In this document: positions 1-8,308 of the stretch, in pieces
How the letters are laid out: each line of letters begins with the position of its first letter
Numbering within the stretch: position 1 is the stretch's first letter
Source: Granulibacter bethesdensis CGDNIH1
GTDB taxonomy: Bacteria; Pseudomonadota; Alphaproteobacteria; Acetobacterales; Acetobacteraceae
Direction of reading: 5' to 3'
Length of the DNA stretch: 64,000 nucleotides
Assembly (NCBI RefSeq): GCF_000014285.2
Contig: NC_008343.2
Coordinates: 1,700,501 to 1,764,500 of the forward strand
Program-made: the position numbers and the translations under genes
The notes under the pieces: model-generated
Told to the model about the DNA's origin: nothing
What the model saw: the letters and a program-made list of their open reading frames with translations, nothing else
Database searches by the model: none

Positions 1-1
1 G

Positions 2-1495
2 ATCGTCTGTGAAAATGCGCTTCAGTTAGATTGGCTGAGTGTCTGCCCTTCGACGGGGACGGGCGTGAAGCTCCATGCCGAGGACCTCTTTCATACCCCC
101 CTCGACCAACCACAGATCGATTTTGAAAACGAGGGTGGGGAGACATATATTTGTGGAAACCCGCCCTATGTAGGGGACAAAAAGCAGAACGTCGACCAAA
201 AGCAGGATATTCAGAGGCTATTCGCGGGACGGACAGATCGGTGGCGGTCCTTCGATTACGTTTGCGGCTTTTTGTTTAAGGCTGTTGAATATGGCGCAAA
301 AGTTGGCAACTGGTCAGCCGCTTTTGTGACGACCAACTCTGTTACGCAAGGCGTCCAGGTCTCACAATTTTGGCCGCTTGTGATGAACCAAGCCGAAATT
401 CGTTTTGCTCACACATCATTTAAGTGGTCAAATCTCGCTGCAAAAAATGCCGGCGTAACATGTGTTATTCTCGGTCTTGCCTCACGTAGCACAAAGTCGC
501 CAAAGACTCTCTTTTTCGGTGATGCACGGCGAAATGTTGCTGAGATTACCCCCTATCTAACGTCCGGACATACAGTATTCGTCCAAGAATTTTCAACCCC
601 GTTATCTGCATTGTCGGAAATGTTGCTTGGGAATTTTGCCAAGGATGGCGGAAACCTTTTGATAGATCGCGATGATTTAGAGGCAATCGATCGCATCGGC
701 GCCGGGTTCCTGCGGCCAATATACGGAGCTCAAGAGTTTATCAAAGGTATTCAGAGATACTGTTTTTGGGTTCAGGACCACGACATAGAGAATGCGCGCC
801 GAAGCAAGGACTTAGTTCGACGGTTTGATCGTGTTGCCGAATATCGGCGCCAGAGCGTAAAGGCCGCGACTGCGGCCTGGGCGACAAAGCCCCATAGGTT
901 CGTCGAGATAAGGTCACGTGACTATACCAGCGCCATAATCGTGCCTCGGGTCAGTTCAGAAGGCCGGGATTATCTGCCAACAGGATTATTGCCCCCGCGA
1001 TCAATCGTCACGGAAGCCTTCGCCCTCTACGACGCCCCGCTCTGGAACATGGCGCTCATCGCCTCGCGCCTGCATCTGGTGTGGATCGCCACGGTCTGCG
1101 GCAAGCTGGAAACCCGATACCGCTATTCCAACACGTTGGGCTGGAACACCTTCCCCGTGCCCACGCTCACCGAGAAGAACAAAGCCGACCTCACGCGTTG
1201 CGCCGAGGAGATTCTGCTGGCGCGCGAGGCGCATTTCCCCGCCACCATTGCCGAATTGTACAACCCGGCTAACATGCCCGCCGATTTGCGCGCGGCTCAT
1301 GAGCGCAATGATGAAGTGCTGGAGCGCATCTATATCGGCCGCCGGTTCAGGAACGACACCGAGCGGCTGGAAAAGCTGTTCGCCCTCTATACCGAGATGA
1401 CCGCAAAGCAAGGCAAAGCCGCCAAGGGCAAAGGCCGGGGCGGGGCGCGCGCGGGCCAGATGGCCACGCCGGGCCAAGAGGACGCACTTGTTTAA
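2..1495 (+). CDS. MmeI-like class I DNA adenine methyltransferase, C-terminal part (truncated by window edge)
   Basis: The frame is open from base 2, so the true start lies left of the window; an in-frame GTG at 65 is probably internal. The N6-adenine methylase motif IV, NPPY, sits about 32 residues after that GTG (GNPPYVG). The central part resembles the MmeI target-recognition region (IVPRVSSEGRDYLP, then RYSNTLGWNTFPVP). The last 100 residues resemble the MmeI C-terminal helical domain (AELYNPANMP, AAHERNDEVLERIY), ending in a basic KGKGRGGARAG tail. It should methylate adenine in a specific site with SAM. The downstream helicase and nuclease suggest that restriction is supplied in trans. 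Motif I (SAM binding) and any N-terminal nuclease domain are not visible. Family call confident; exact R-M type inferred. Confidence 0.85.
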   Translation: MVCENALQLDWLSVCPSTGTGVKLHAEDLFHTPLDQPQIDFENEGGETYICGNPPYVGDKKQNVDQKQDIQRLFAGRTDRWRSFDYVCGFLFKAVEYGAKVGNWSAAFVTTNSVTQGVQVSQFWPLVMNQAEIRFAHTSFKWSNLAAKNAGVTCVILGLASRSTKSPKTLFFGDARRNVAEITPYLTSGHTVFVQEFSTPLSALSEMLLGNFAKDGGNLLIDRDDLEAIDRIGAGFLRPIYGAQEFIKGIQRYCFWVQDHDIENARRSKDLVRRFDRVAEYRRQSVKAATAAWATKPHRFVEIRSRDYTSAIIVPRVSSEGRDYLPTGLLPPRSIVTEAFALYDAPLWNMALIASRLHLVWIATVCGKLETRYRYSNTLGWNTFPVPTLTEKNKADLTRCAEEILLAREAHFPATIAELYNPANMPADLRAAHERNDEVLERIYIGRRFRNDTERLEKLFALYTEMTAKQGKAAKGKGRGGARAGQMATPGQEDALV

Positions 1496-1506
1496 CCTTG
1501 ACTTGA

Positions 1507-1521
1507 TACCATTTTATGGTA
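1507..1521. promoter_or_regulatory. Palindromic operator before hicA
   Basis: TACCAT-TTT-ATGGTA is a perfect 6+3+6 inverted repeat just upstream of the hicA start. A TTGACT hexamer (1498-1503) at its left side could be a -35 element. HicB antitoxins with a ribbon-helix-helix domain commonly repress their own operon by binding such palindromes, so this is the likely HicB site. It lies in the 30-bp gap after the methylase stop, so the pair may have its own promoter inside the larger operon. Confidence 0.55.
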
Positions 1522-1525
1522 CTAA

Positions 1526-1786
1526 ATGCTGATGCAAAAACGGCACGCCAAGACGCTTGAGGCGATCTTCCGCCGCCCCGTTTCAGGCACCATCCGCTGG
1601 GCCGAGATTGAGGCCCTGTTCGTGGCGCTGGGTGCGGAAATTCTGGAGCGGGAAGGCTCGCGCGTGGCCGTGGTGCTGTTTGGCGAGGTGCAGGTGTTCC
1701 ACCGCCCGCACCCCTCGCCGGAGACTGACAAGGGTGCCGTGGCGGCGGTTCGCCGCTGGCTGGAAAACCATGGGGTGAAGCCATGA
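1526..1786 (+). CDS. hicA: HicA-family toxin (mRNA interferase-like)
   Basis: An 86-residue protein of HicA size. HicA toxins have a double-stranded-RNA-binding-like fold and cleave mRNA. The HicA signature is degenerate: GSRVAVVLFGEVQVF followed by HRPHP (residues about 44-63) and a helix AAVRRWLENHGV. The catalytic histidine that usually follows GS in the GSHH-type motif is replaced (GSRV), while the downstream HRPHP is kept. The variant may therefore use other residues or be weak. ATG 1526 is used here; an in-frame ATG at 1532 is possible, and no clear Shine-Dalgarno precedes either. It overlaps hicB by 4 bp, which suggests translational coupling. Confidence 0.8.
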   Translation: MLMQKRHAKTLEAIFRRPVSGTIRWAEIEALFVALGAEILEREGSRVAVVLFGEVQVFHRPHPSPETDKGAVAAVRRWLENHGVKP

Positions 1787-2115
1787 ATATGTTGGAGATT
1801 GATGGCCACAAGGCCGTTGTGCAGTTCGACCCCGAGATCGGCATGTTCCGGGGCGAGTTTGTGGGGCTGACCGGCGGCGGGGATTTTTACGCCGATAGCG
1901 TGGAAGGGCTGAAGCGCGAGGGGCGCGTCTCGCTGCAAGTGTTTCTGGACACCTGCCGTGAGCGCGGCATTGCGCCTTACCGCGCGTTCAGCGGCAAGTT
2001 CAATGTGCGTATTCCGGGCGAGCTGCACGCCGAGGCCGTGCAGGTAGCGGCAGCGCGCGGGGTAAGCCTGAATGAGCTGGTGCGCGAGGCGCTGACCCAT
2101 GAGCTGAGTTCTTGA
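1783..2115 (+). CDS. hicB: HicB-family antitoxin with ribbon-helix-helix domain
   Basis: This 110-residue protein has the usual HicB layout. An N-terminal degenerate RNase-H-like half (VVQFDPEIGMFRGEFVGL, then ADSVEGLKREGRVSLQVFLD) should bind and neutralise HicA. The C-terminal ribbon-helix-helix (KFNVRIPGELHAEA through SLNELVREAL) should bind DNA and repress the operon, probably at 1507-1521. The ATG overlaps the hicA stop. The pair sits between the methylase and the helicase/nuclease genes, so it could act as an addiction module that stabilises the restriction island; that role is inferred from position. Confidence 0.85.
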   Translation: MNMLEIDGHKAVVQFDPEIGMFRGEFVGLTGGGDFYADSVEGLKREGRVSLQVFLDTCRERGIAPYRAFSGKFNVRIPGELHAEAVQVAAARGVSLNELVREALTHELSS

Positions 2116-2238
2116 TCGGGTTTTGATTTTAGCAGGCAGGGCGCAGGGACGAAAAATGAGATTTGAAGATATATCAATGAGTTATTCTGCTTTCGGCGCC
2201 GCTGTTTTTCTTGATTGGGTTTTGATTGGAGCGCTGGC

Positions 2239-4284
2239 ATGAGCGCGATTCCCTCCGTTTCGGTCTCCTATGCCCGGAGCGGAAACTCGACCAAGGCCAA
2301 TGAGCTGGGCATGCGCCCGATGCAGGAGCGCGGCTATGAAAAGCGGGGTGAGCAATATCTGCTGATCAAATCGCCCCCGGCCTCGGGCAAAAGCCGGGCG
2401 CTGATGTTCATTGCCCTGGATAAACTCCAGAATCAGGGGTTACGCCAAGCGATCATCGTGGTGCCGGAGCGCTCCATTGGCGCCAGCTTCAATGATGAGC
2501 CCCTGAGCCAGTATGGGTTCTGGGCCGATTGGGTGGTGGCGCCAAAATGGAACCTCTGCAACGCGCCAGGCGGGGATAACGGGGGCAAGGTCAATTCGGT
2601 TCAGGCTTTTCTGGATAGTCCGGACAAGGTGCTGGTTTGCACCCATGCGACCTTCCGCTTTGCCGTGGACAGGTTTGGGGTGGCGGCGTTCGATAACCGG
2701 CTGATCGCGGTGGATGAGTTCCACCATGTCTCAGCGAACCCGGATAATAAGCTGGGCACCCATTTGGGCCAGTTCATCGCCCGGGGGAGCGCGCATATTG
2801 TGGCGATGACCGGCTCTTATTTCCGTGGCGATGCCGTGGCCGTGCTGATGCCGGAGGATGAGGCCAAGTTCGATACCGTTACCTATACCTATTATGAGCA
2901 GCTCAACGGCTACCAATATCTGAAGCAGCTCGACATTGGGTATTTCTTCTATAGCGGCGCCTATGCCGACGATATTTTGAAGGTGCTGGACCCGGATGAG
3001 AAGACGATCATCCATATCCCAAGCGTGAATTCGCGCGAAAGCACGAAGGATAAGATCAGGGAGGTCGAGCATATCATCGAGGCGCTGGGGGAGTGGCAGG
3101 GGATCGACCAGGTTACCGGCTTTCAGCTGGTGAAACGCTCGGATGGCCGTGTGCTGCGGATTGCCGATTTGGTGGATGATGACATCACTAAACGCGACCG
3201 GGTTGCCGCCGCGCTTAAGGATGCCAGCCAGAAGAATAACCGGGACCATGTGGATATCATCATCGCGCTTGGCATGGCGAAGGAAGGGTTTGACTGGATT
3301 TGGTGTGAACATGCGCTGACCGTCGGCTACCGCTCCAGCTTGACCGAGATCGTGCAGATTATCGGCCGCGCCACCCGCGATGCGCCGGGCAAGACCCGCG
3401 CCCGGTTCAGCAACCTGATTGCTGCCCCCGATGCGTCTGATGCCGCTGTGACCGAAGCCGTGAATGACACGCTGAAAGCCATCGCCGCCAGCCTGCTGAT
3501 GGAGCAGGTTTTGGCGCCCCGGTTCGAGTTCAAGCCGAAAAACCCGAATAGCGGACCAACGCCGGGGCTTGATTATGGCGAGGGAGGATATGATCCGGCG
3601 AAGTGCAATGTCGGATTCAGTGAGGCCACGGGCAAGTTCGAGATCGAGATCAATGGCTTGGCAACGCCAAAAAGCCCCGAGGCCACCCGCATTTGCCGGC
3701 AAGATTTGAACGAAGTTGTCGCCGCTTTTGTACAGGATAAGCGCACGGTTGAGCGGGGGCTGTTTGATGAGGAACTGGTGCCGGAAGAGCTGACCCAGGT
3801 GCGCATGGGCAAGATCATCAAGGAGAGATATCCCGAGCTTGATGATGGCGACCAGGAAGCCGTTCGCCAACACGCCATCGCGGCATTGAACCTGACCCAG
3901 GCCGGCAAGAAGAAGGCGACGGGTGACGATGACGGCACGCCCAGCCCGAATACGGCCTTTGTTGATGGCGTGCGGCGCTACGTGATGAGTGTGCAGGACT
4001 TGGATATCGACCTGATCGACCGGATCAACCCGTTTGGCGAGGCTATTGCGATCCTTGCCAAGACCATGGACGAGGAGAGCCTGAAACAGGTTGCGGCGGT
4101 CATCGCGGGCAAGCGGGTTAGCCTGACGCCCGAGGATGCCCGTGATTTGGCCAAACGCGCGCTGCAATTCAAACAAGAGCGCGGGCGGTTGCCCTCCATT
4201 ACCTCACCGGATGCTTGGGAAAAGCGGATGGCCGAGGGGGTGGCCTTCCTTGCTCGCATGAAAGCGGAGGCAGCCCGTGGCTAA
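2239..4284 (+). CDS. SF2 DEAD/DEAH-type helicase of a restriction-like system
   Basis: A 681-residue SF2 ATPase. Visible motifs are Walker A SPPASGKS (residues 45-52), motif II DEFH (159-162), a motif III-like TGS after IVAM, and motif VI QIIGRATR near residue 375. This is the type found in restriction translocases. ATG 2239 is preferred because GGAG lies about 8 bases upstream; a TTG 24 bases earlier has no such site. The C-terminal 300 residues are helical and unassigned. The stop overlaps the following nuclease gene by 8 bp, implying coupled translation and probably one complex. It should supply ATP-driven DNA translocation for the methylase/nuclease system. No HNH or PD-(D/E)XK motif is evident in it. 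Confidence 0.85.
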   Translation: MSAIPSVSVSYARSGNSTKANELGMRPMQERGYEKRGEQYLLIKSPPASGKSRALMFIALDKLQNQGLRQAIIVVPERSIGASFNDEPLSQYGFWADWVVAPKWNLCNAPGGDNGGKVNSVQAFLDSPDKVLVCTHATFRFAVDRFGVAAFDNRLIAVDEFHHVSANPDNKLGTHLGQFIARGSAHIVAMTGSYFRGDAVAVLMPEDEAKFDTVTYTYYEQLNGYQYLKQLDIGYFFYSGAYADDILKVLDPDEKTIIHIPSVNSRESTKDKIREVEHIIEALGEWQGIDQVTGFQLVKRSDGRVLRIADLVDDDITKRDRVAAALKDASQKNNRDHVDIIIALGMAKEGFDWIWCEHALTVGYRSSLTEIVQIIGRATRDAPGKTRARFSNLIAAPDASDAAVTEAVNDTLKAIAASLLMEQVLAPRFEFKPKNPNSGPTPGLDYGEGGYDPAKCNVGFSEATGKFEIEINGLATPKSPEATRICRQDLNEVVAAFVQDKRTVERGLFDEELVPEELTQVRMGKIIKERYPELDDGDQEAVRQHAIAALNLTQAGKKKATGDDDGTPSPNTAFVDGVRRYVMSVQDLDIDLIDRINPFGEAIAILAKTMDEESLKQVAAVIAGKRVSLTPEDARDLAKRALQFKQERGRLPSITSPDAWEKRMAEGVAFLARMKAEAARG

Positions 4285-5476
4285 GGCTAAATTCACCGAG
4301 GACGATGACGCGCTTCTCGATGAGCTTGGTGTTGAGGTTGAGGCTCCCCACCACGGTAGTCGAACGCCAAAGGAAGAGCGCATCATTGCCGGGTTTGAGG
4401 AAATCCAGCGCTTTTTCGATGAACATGGCCTGCCGCCGCAACATGGCGAAGAGCGGGAGATTTTTGAGCGCTTATATGCCGTGCGGCTTGATCGGCTTCA
4501 TGAACAGGCGGAGTGCCGTGCGATTTTGGAACCCTTGGACCACCAGGGACTGCTCAAAGGCCAGGTGAATAAAAAGGCCGTGGAGCCTGACGAGTTGGAC
4601 GATGATGAGCTTCTGGCACAGCTCGGCATGGGTGCGGCCACACCGGATGACATCACTAATCTGAAGCACGTCCGGTCCGTGGCAGATAAGCGCGCCGCCG
4701 AAGTGGTAGCCAATCGGACCGTTTGCGCCGATTTCAGCATCTTCCAGCCGCTGTTTGCCGAGGTACGGGCCGATCTTAATACCGGCACGCGTGAGACCCG
4801 GCGGTTTGGTGAAAACGCCGAGATCAAGAAGGGGGAGTTTTTCATCCTGGGCGGCCAGTTTGCTTATGTGGCTGATGTGGGGGAGGAGTTCGTCGCAGAA
4901 TATGGCCGGCCAGACCGGCGGCTGCGGGTTATCTATGACAATGGGACGGAAAGCGATCTGCTTTTAAGGTCATTCCAGCGTGCCTTGTATAAAGACGAAG
5001 GCGGGCGGCGGATCACCGATCCTGCCCTTGGGCCGCTGTTTGGCGACCAATGGGAGCCAGATGATATTGAAAGCGGCACTATCTATGTGCTGCGGAGCCA
5101 TTCGACACACCCGTTTGTCTCAGAGCATCGTGAACTAATTCACAAAATCGGCGTGACTGGTGGCAAGGTGGAGACGCGCATAGCGAACGCCGCGCATGAT
5201 GCCACTTACCTGCTGGCGGATGTTGAAGTTGTCGCGACCTACAAACTGGCCGATATAAATCGGACCAAGCTGGAGGGTATATTTCACAGAATTTTTGCCC
5301 CAGCCCAGCTTGATCTCACCCTTCAAGATCGCTTTGGGCATCTTGTCCGGCCAAGGGAGTGGTTTCTTGTTCCACTACATGTGATTGATAAAGCTGTGCA
5401 ATGTATCCGAGATGGCTCGATTGCCCACATGACCTATGACGTGAAAACTGCTAGCATGATGAAACTAGGCCAGTAG
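4277..5476 (+). CDS. GIY-YIG nuclease family protein (MUG113/T5orf172-like C-terminal domain)
   Basis: A 399-residue protein starting at GTG 4277, with GGAGG 6 bases upstream inside the helicase gene. The C-terminal domain (about 265-390) fits the GIY-YIG variant seen in T5orf172/MUG113 proteins: GTIYVLRS as the GIY-like strand, then HKIGVTGGKVETRI as the YIG-equivalent strand with its following arginine, then a KLEGIFHRIFAP helix with the conserved glutamate. The N-terminal 260 residues are charged and unassigned. Its overlap with the helicase and the upstream methylase point to it being the DNA-cleaving subunit. Catalysis is not proven because the motif is degenerate. Confidence 0.75.
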   Translation: MAKAKFTEDDDALLDELGVEVEAPHHGSRTPKEERIIAGFEEIQRFFDEHGLPPQHGEEREIFERLYAVRLDRLHEQAECRAILEPLDHQGLLKGQVNKKAVEPDELDDDELLAQLGMGAATPDDITNLKHVRSVADKRAAEVVANRTVCADFSIFQPLFAEVRADLNTGTRETRRFGENAEIKKGEFFILGGQFAYVADVGEEFVAEYGRPDRRLRVIYDNGTESDLLLRSFQRALYKDEGGRRITDPALGPLFGDQWEPDDIESGTIYVLRSHSTHPFVSEHRELIHKIGVTGGKVETRIANAAHDATYLLADVEVVATYKLADINRTKLEGIFHRIFAPAQLDLTLQDRFGHLVRPREWFLVPLHVIDKAVQCIRDGSIAHMTYDVKTASMMKLGQ

Positions 5477-5607
5477 TTCTGTAGCACACCCGCACGACAG
5501 TCCTGTGCGGACAGTTAAACAGCCGGTCTCTTCACAACCAAAAGATTACTTGCCTACAGAATTGTGGTGATTCATAAAGCTGCTCGGATATAGGCGACGG
5601 ATTAGCG

Positions 5608-6267
5608 TTGGACGAGAATGACATCAAAGCTGCGGTACTCAATTACCTCTTGCTTCAGGGCAGGATAAAACGCGGCTGTGCCATCGCAAATGAATTCGCC
5701 TTACGGAAGGCCAGCGTTCGGGCTGACCTTGCTATACTTGAGCAAAGATTCATTGGCATCGAAATAAAAAGTCCCGCTGATAGTCTTCGACGCTTGGAAA
5801 CTCAGATCAACTCCTACAAAGAGTATTTTGATCAAGTCATGATGTTTGTTGCAACTAATCACGTCAAGAATATAAACTTGAATGACTACCAAGGCGTCGA
5901 AGTTTACGCTGTAGGTCAGTCATCACATATTACACCAATTAGCCAACAAACTGACAGTAAACAAGCCTCTGGCGAAGCCCTTCTTAAGCTCTTAACCAAA
6001 AACGAACGAGAGCGACTTTGCGTTGATGAAACGCCAATGCAGGAACGTCGGGCATTTGAGCTGGCTTTTTCTAAGAGATATTGTGAAACGAGTGAATTGT
6101 TTTGGAATGTCGTCGGAAAACGAAGAAGAATTAAGGTGCTCGATCTCCATCTCCTTAGTAAATATCGTCCACAGAGGGAAGCTGCGCTCTTTTTAAAGAA
6201 GCAGAATGAACAGCGCTGGACGCAATGGACAAGCGAGATTATGGGCTTGACACCTACGACAGTCTAG
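5608..6267 (+). CDS. sce7726-family protein (PD-(D/E)XK-like fold)
   Basis: A 219-residue protein starting at TTG 5608. Residues 38-70 carry the sce7726 pattern: RADLAIL, then GIEIKSPADSLRRLETQI. D40, E52 and K54 can be laid out as a PD-(D/E)XK nuclease core. The rest is helical with a basic stretch GKRRRIKVLDLHLLSKY. Family members are often found beside beta-family proteins and mobile defence genes; their biochemical role is not established. Here it ends 5 bp from the end of a convergent beta-family gene (6273), so the two probably belong to one accessory module. It is 131 bp after the nuclease gene, so co-transcription with that operon is possible. The TTG start is weakly supported. Confidence 0.7.
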   Translation: MDENDIKAAVLNYLLLQGRIKRGCAIANEFALRKASVRADLAILEQRFIGIEIKSPADSLRRLETQINSYKEYFDQVMMFVATNHVKNINLNDYQGVEVYAVGQSSHITPISQQTDSKQASGEALLKLLTKNERERLCVDETPMQERRAFELAFSKRYCETSELFWNVVGKRRRIKVLDLHLLSKYRPQREAALFLKKQNEQRWTQWTSEIMGLTPTTV

Positions 6268-6272
6268 CGCCC

Positions 6273-7334
6273 TTAATCAGACCACTCATCGTCAGTATCA
6301 TACATGGCGTCGGGGTTGCCGTAAAAGAGCTGCCGGTGAAGATGAATGTTTATTCTAGCCGCAGTTGATCTTTTTGGAGAAACGATTGCAGAATGATCCC
6401 CAAGAGCTGTACGCTCAATCATTTGAGTTCCCCAAATTCGTAGATCGGCATCCCAATCCGATGAACGGATTACATCCTGAGCTTGCTCTATGTAAGCGGC
6501 TATCCGATCTTCGCCATCTTCTGATCGAAAAAACTTCCATTCACCTCTAAGTGGGTAGTCAATGCGGGGTATAGGGGGACCTCCTCCCCCTAATTGCCTT
6601 TCTGCTCGTGCGCTTCCACGGTCGCTATAGATGAGGCGCGTACCAGCTTTTGATGCAGCATTGTTAAATGCTACCCGTTCGTAAATCTCTTGGCCGGTAC
6701 AAGTCCCAAAACTGTCCGGAAAAGATGATGCAGATATAGAAATGAAGCTTTGGGGAGCCACTTGCAGAACTTGCTGTGACAAATCCAAAGCGCGACCTTC
6801 AACAGCGTTGGCATCACGAATTTTTCCGAAATCAAGCAGGAACACGACGCCGCTTCCAGCGTCGGTTAATGTTCCTATAATTTGAGCCAAGGCCGTTAAA
6901 CCGGCAAAGCCTGCTTGCTCAACAGATACTATCAACCCTCGCCCCAACGAGTGCAAACGTGAAACCTGAGTGTTAAGCTGAGTAGGAGTATGAAGCTGAA
7001 CGGCAGGGATAAAATTGCTCTGATTCTCGATGAATTTACACCAAGCGTCATATCCATTTTCAGGGTTTCGTAATGCTGCAAGCTGCTGATGTACAGGACG
7101 ATCTCCACCGTTTTGGTCAGGTTCCGCAAGAGTTACAAAGCACGGCCTATCGCCATAACTCTCTTCCATACGAGTTAACGCGCTACTCAGATGATGAGCA
7201 GTTGTCCACGGGCCCAACTGAAAGAACGGCAACAACAAATCTTTGTCACGTTCGGGGAGTTCTTCCAGAGCCTGCATTTCAGCAGGGCGAAGCGACAAAA
7301 GAGGAATATAATTGACTTCGTCTAACGCCCTCAC
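6273..7334 (-). CDS. Beta-family protein (T4 beta / sce7725-like)
   Basis: A 353-residue protein resembling the beta-protein family. Signatures are the N-terminal NYIPLLSLRPAEMQAL, the middle GLIVSVEQAGF followed by VVFLLDFGKIRD, and the C-terminal WKFFRSEDGEDRIAAYIEQAQDVI. The GTG start at 7334 has GGAG 6 bases upstream. No catalytic motif is recognised. The family is found in phages and bacterial accessory regions, commonly next to an ImmA/IrrE peptidase gene, as here (gap 21 bp). The function is unknown; a toxin or effector controlled by the peptidase is a reasonable guess from the pairing only. Confidence 0.65.
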   Translation of the reverse strand: MRALDEVNYIPLLSLRPAEMQALEELPERDKDLLLPFFQLGPWTTAHHLSSALTRMEESYGDRPCFVTLAEPDQNGGDRPVHQQLAALRNPENGYDAWCKFIENQSNFIPAVQLHTPTQLNTQVSRLHSLGRGLIVSVEQAGFAGLTALAQIIGTLTDAGSGVVFLLDFGKIRDANAVEGRALDLSQQVLQVAPQSFISISASSFPDSFGTCTGQEIYERVAFNNAASKAGTRLIYSDRGSARAERQLGGGGPPIPRIDYPLRGEWKFFRSEDGEDRIAAYIEQAQDVIRSSDWDADLRIWGTQMIERTALGDHSAIVSPKRSTAARINIHLHRQLFYGNPDAMYDTDDEWSD

Positions 7335-7355
7335 CGTTAACTCCTCTGTCCCATT

Positions 7356-7856
7356 TTAGGAAATACCGAGCCTAATCTTCATGGCTGCTTCGGATACTTC
7401 AAATTGATCGGCAAGATACTCAACGGGATTTTCGATTTTTAGGGTTCGAGCAGTTTCCAACATCTCTTGCACAAGTTCCTCTGGCATCAGAATATCCGCC
7501 GCCAGTCGATTGGCCTCGGCCTCTCTTCTATCTGAAAGAGAAGAGCGATACAAAACATCATCTTCTATTCCTGACCCGATATGATCGCGGTGAAGCAGAT
7601 AATGAGCAAGCTCGTGGGCAGCGGTAAACCTCTGTCTGCGAGACGGATCATGCCTATTAATGCGGACAACGAATCGCCCCTGCTGCACTCCATTCGGCCT
7701 AATTTCGCCAGAAATACCCGGCGCGAGAGTCGCCGACTTCATTTCAAGCTCCATTTCACGCGCGACGGCACCAATCTTAACCGGCGCCTCAAACTGGTGG
7801 GCTTCGATTGCTTCCCTGATTTCCCTCGGGAGTGACAGCCATTCTCTACTCGGCAT
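7356..7856 (-). CDS. ImmA/IrrE-family metallo-endopeptidase
   Basis: This 166-residue protein carries the zinc-peptidase motif HELAH (residues 81-85, in FTAAHELAHYLLHRD) and the downstream EAEANRLAADILMP helix, which supplies the third metal ligand. These features define ImmA/IrrE peptidases. Family members cleave phage- or ICE-type repressors or antitoxins (ImmA cuts ImmR; IrrE cuts DdrO). No helix-turn-helix repressor gene is visible next to it, so the substrate may be a neighbour or encoded elsewhere. It is 14 bp downstream of a membrane-protein gene and 21 bp upstream of the beta-family gene, so the three form one minus-strand operon. Confidence 0.85.
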   Translation of the reverse strand: MPSREWLSLPREIREAIEAHQFEAPVKIGAVAREMELEMKSATLAPGISGEIRPNGVQQGRFVVRINRHDPSRRQRFTAAHELAHYLLHRDHIGSGIEDDVLYRSSLSDRREAEANRLAADILMPEELVQEMLETARTLKIENPVEYLADQFEVSEAAMKIRLGIS

Positions 7857-7870
7857 AAGTCACATCCTCC

Positions 7871-8308
7871 TTAGCTCTCTTCATTTTCGTCACCCTCGTC
7901 ATCTCGCCGGAAGTCTTTTCGAGCGAAAACCACATTGTCGACTCGTTTAAGAACAAGTTCTCGGAATGATTTAGATTCAAATTTCGACTTCAAGAACTTA
8001 TCTGTCAGTTCTTCGAAATGAGCGCGGATGTCTCCGTCATCAAGTCTTTCGTCAATACGGTCTCTGGCGGCTGTTTCGGCGGCCTTCTTTGTTAAACCTC
8101 TAAACTCAGCCCACCCCAAAAGAGCAGCAACAGCAATAAAGAACCCCAAAACAGCCAGTATTACTGCGGTAGCCCCGAGAATTGTGGCGGCAAGGTCCGA
8201 GTAGCTCATATCTAACGAACTGTGGGTAAAGTACACACGTTGAATTAGTTCGACGCCAGCGCCCCCCAGAACCGCGCCCAAAAGCGTCGACAGGAAAGTC
8301 TTGATCAT
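7871..8308 (-). CDS. Small membrane protein of the ImmA/beta operon
   Basis: I do not recognise this 145-residue protein. It has two likely membrane segments (about residues 3-20 and 37-63, the second a long run LAATILGATAVILAVLGFF) and then a charged, mostly helical cytoplasmic tail ending in DDEGDENEES. ATG 8308 is chosen because a GGGAAGGG stretch precedes it and the first helix then starts at the N-terminus. ATG 8353 would add 15 residues. It is the first gene of the three-gene operon. A membrane anchor or sensor for the module is possible, but nothing in the sequence proves it. Confidence 0.6.
   Translation of the reverse strand: MIKTFLSTLLGAVLGGAGVELIQRVYFTHSSLDMSYSDLAATILGATAVILAVLGFFIAVAALLGWAEFRGLTKKAAETAARDRIDERLDDGDIRAHFEELTDKFLKSKFESKSFRELVLKRVDNVVFARKDFRRDDEGDENEES

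Noticed and set aside
2731-4176. A 481-codon minus-strand frame
   Set aside because: It is antisense to the helicase gene, whose motifs are clear.
5477-5607. Hairpin CCGCAC/GTGCGG (near 5490-5512) as a terminator
   Set aside because: A stem is present but no T-run follows, and the loop is large; it is not strong enough to call.
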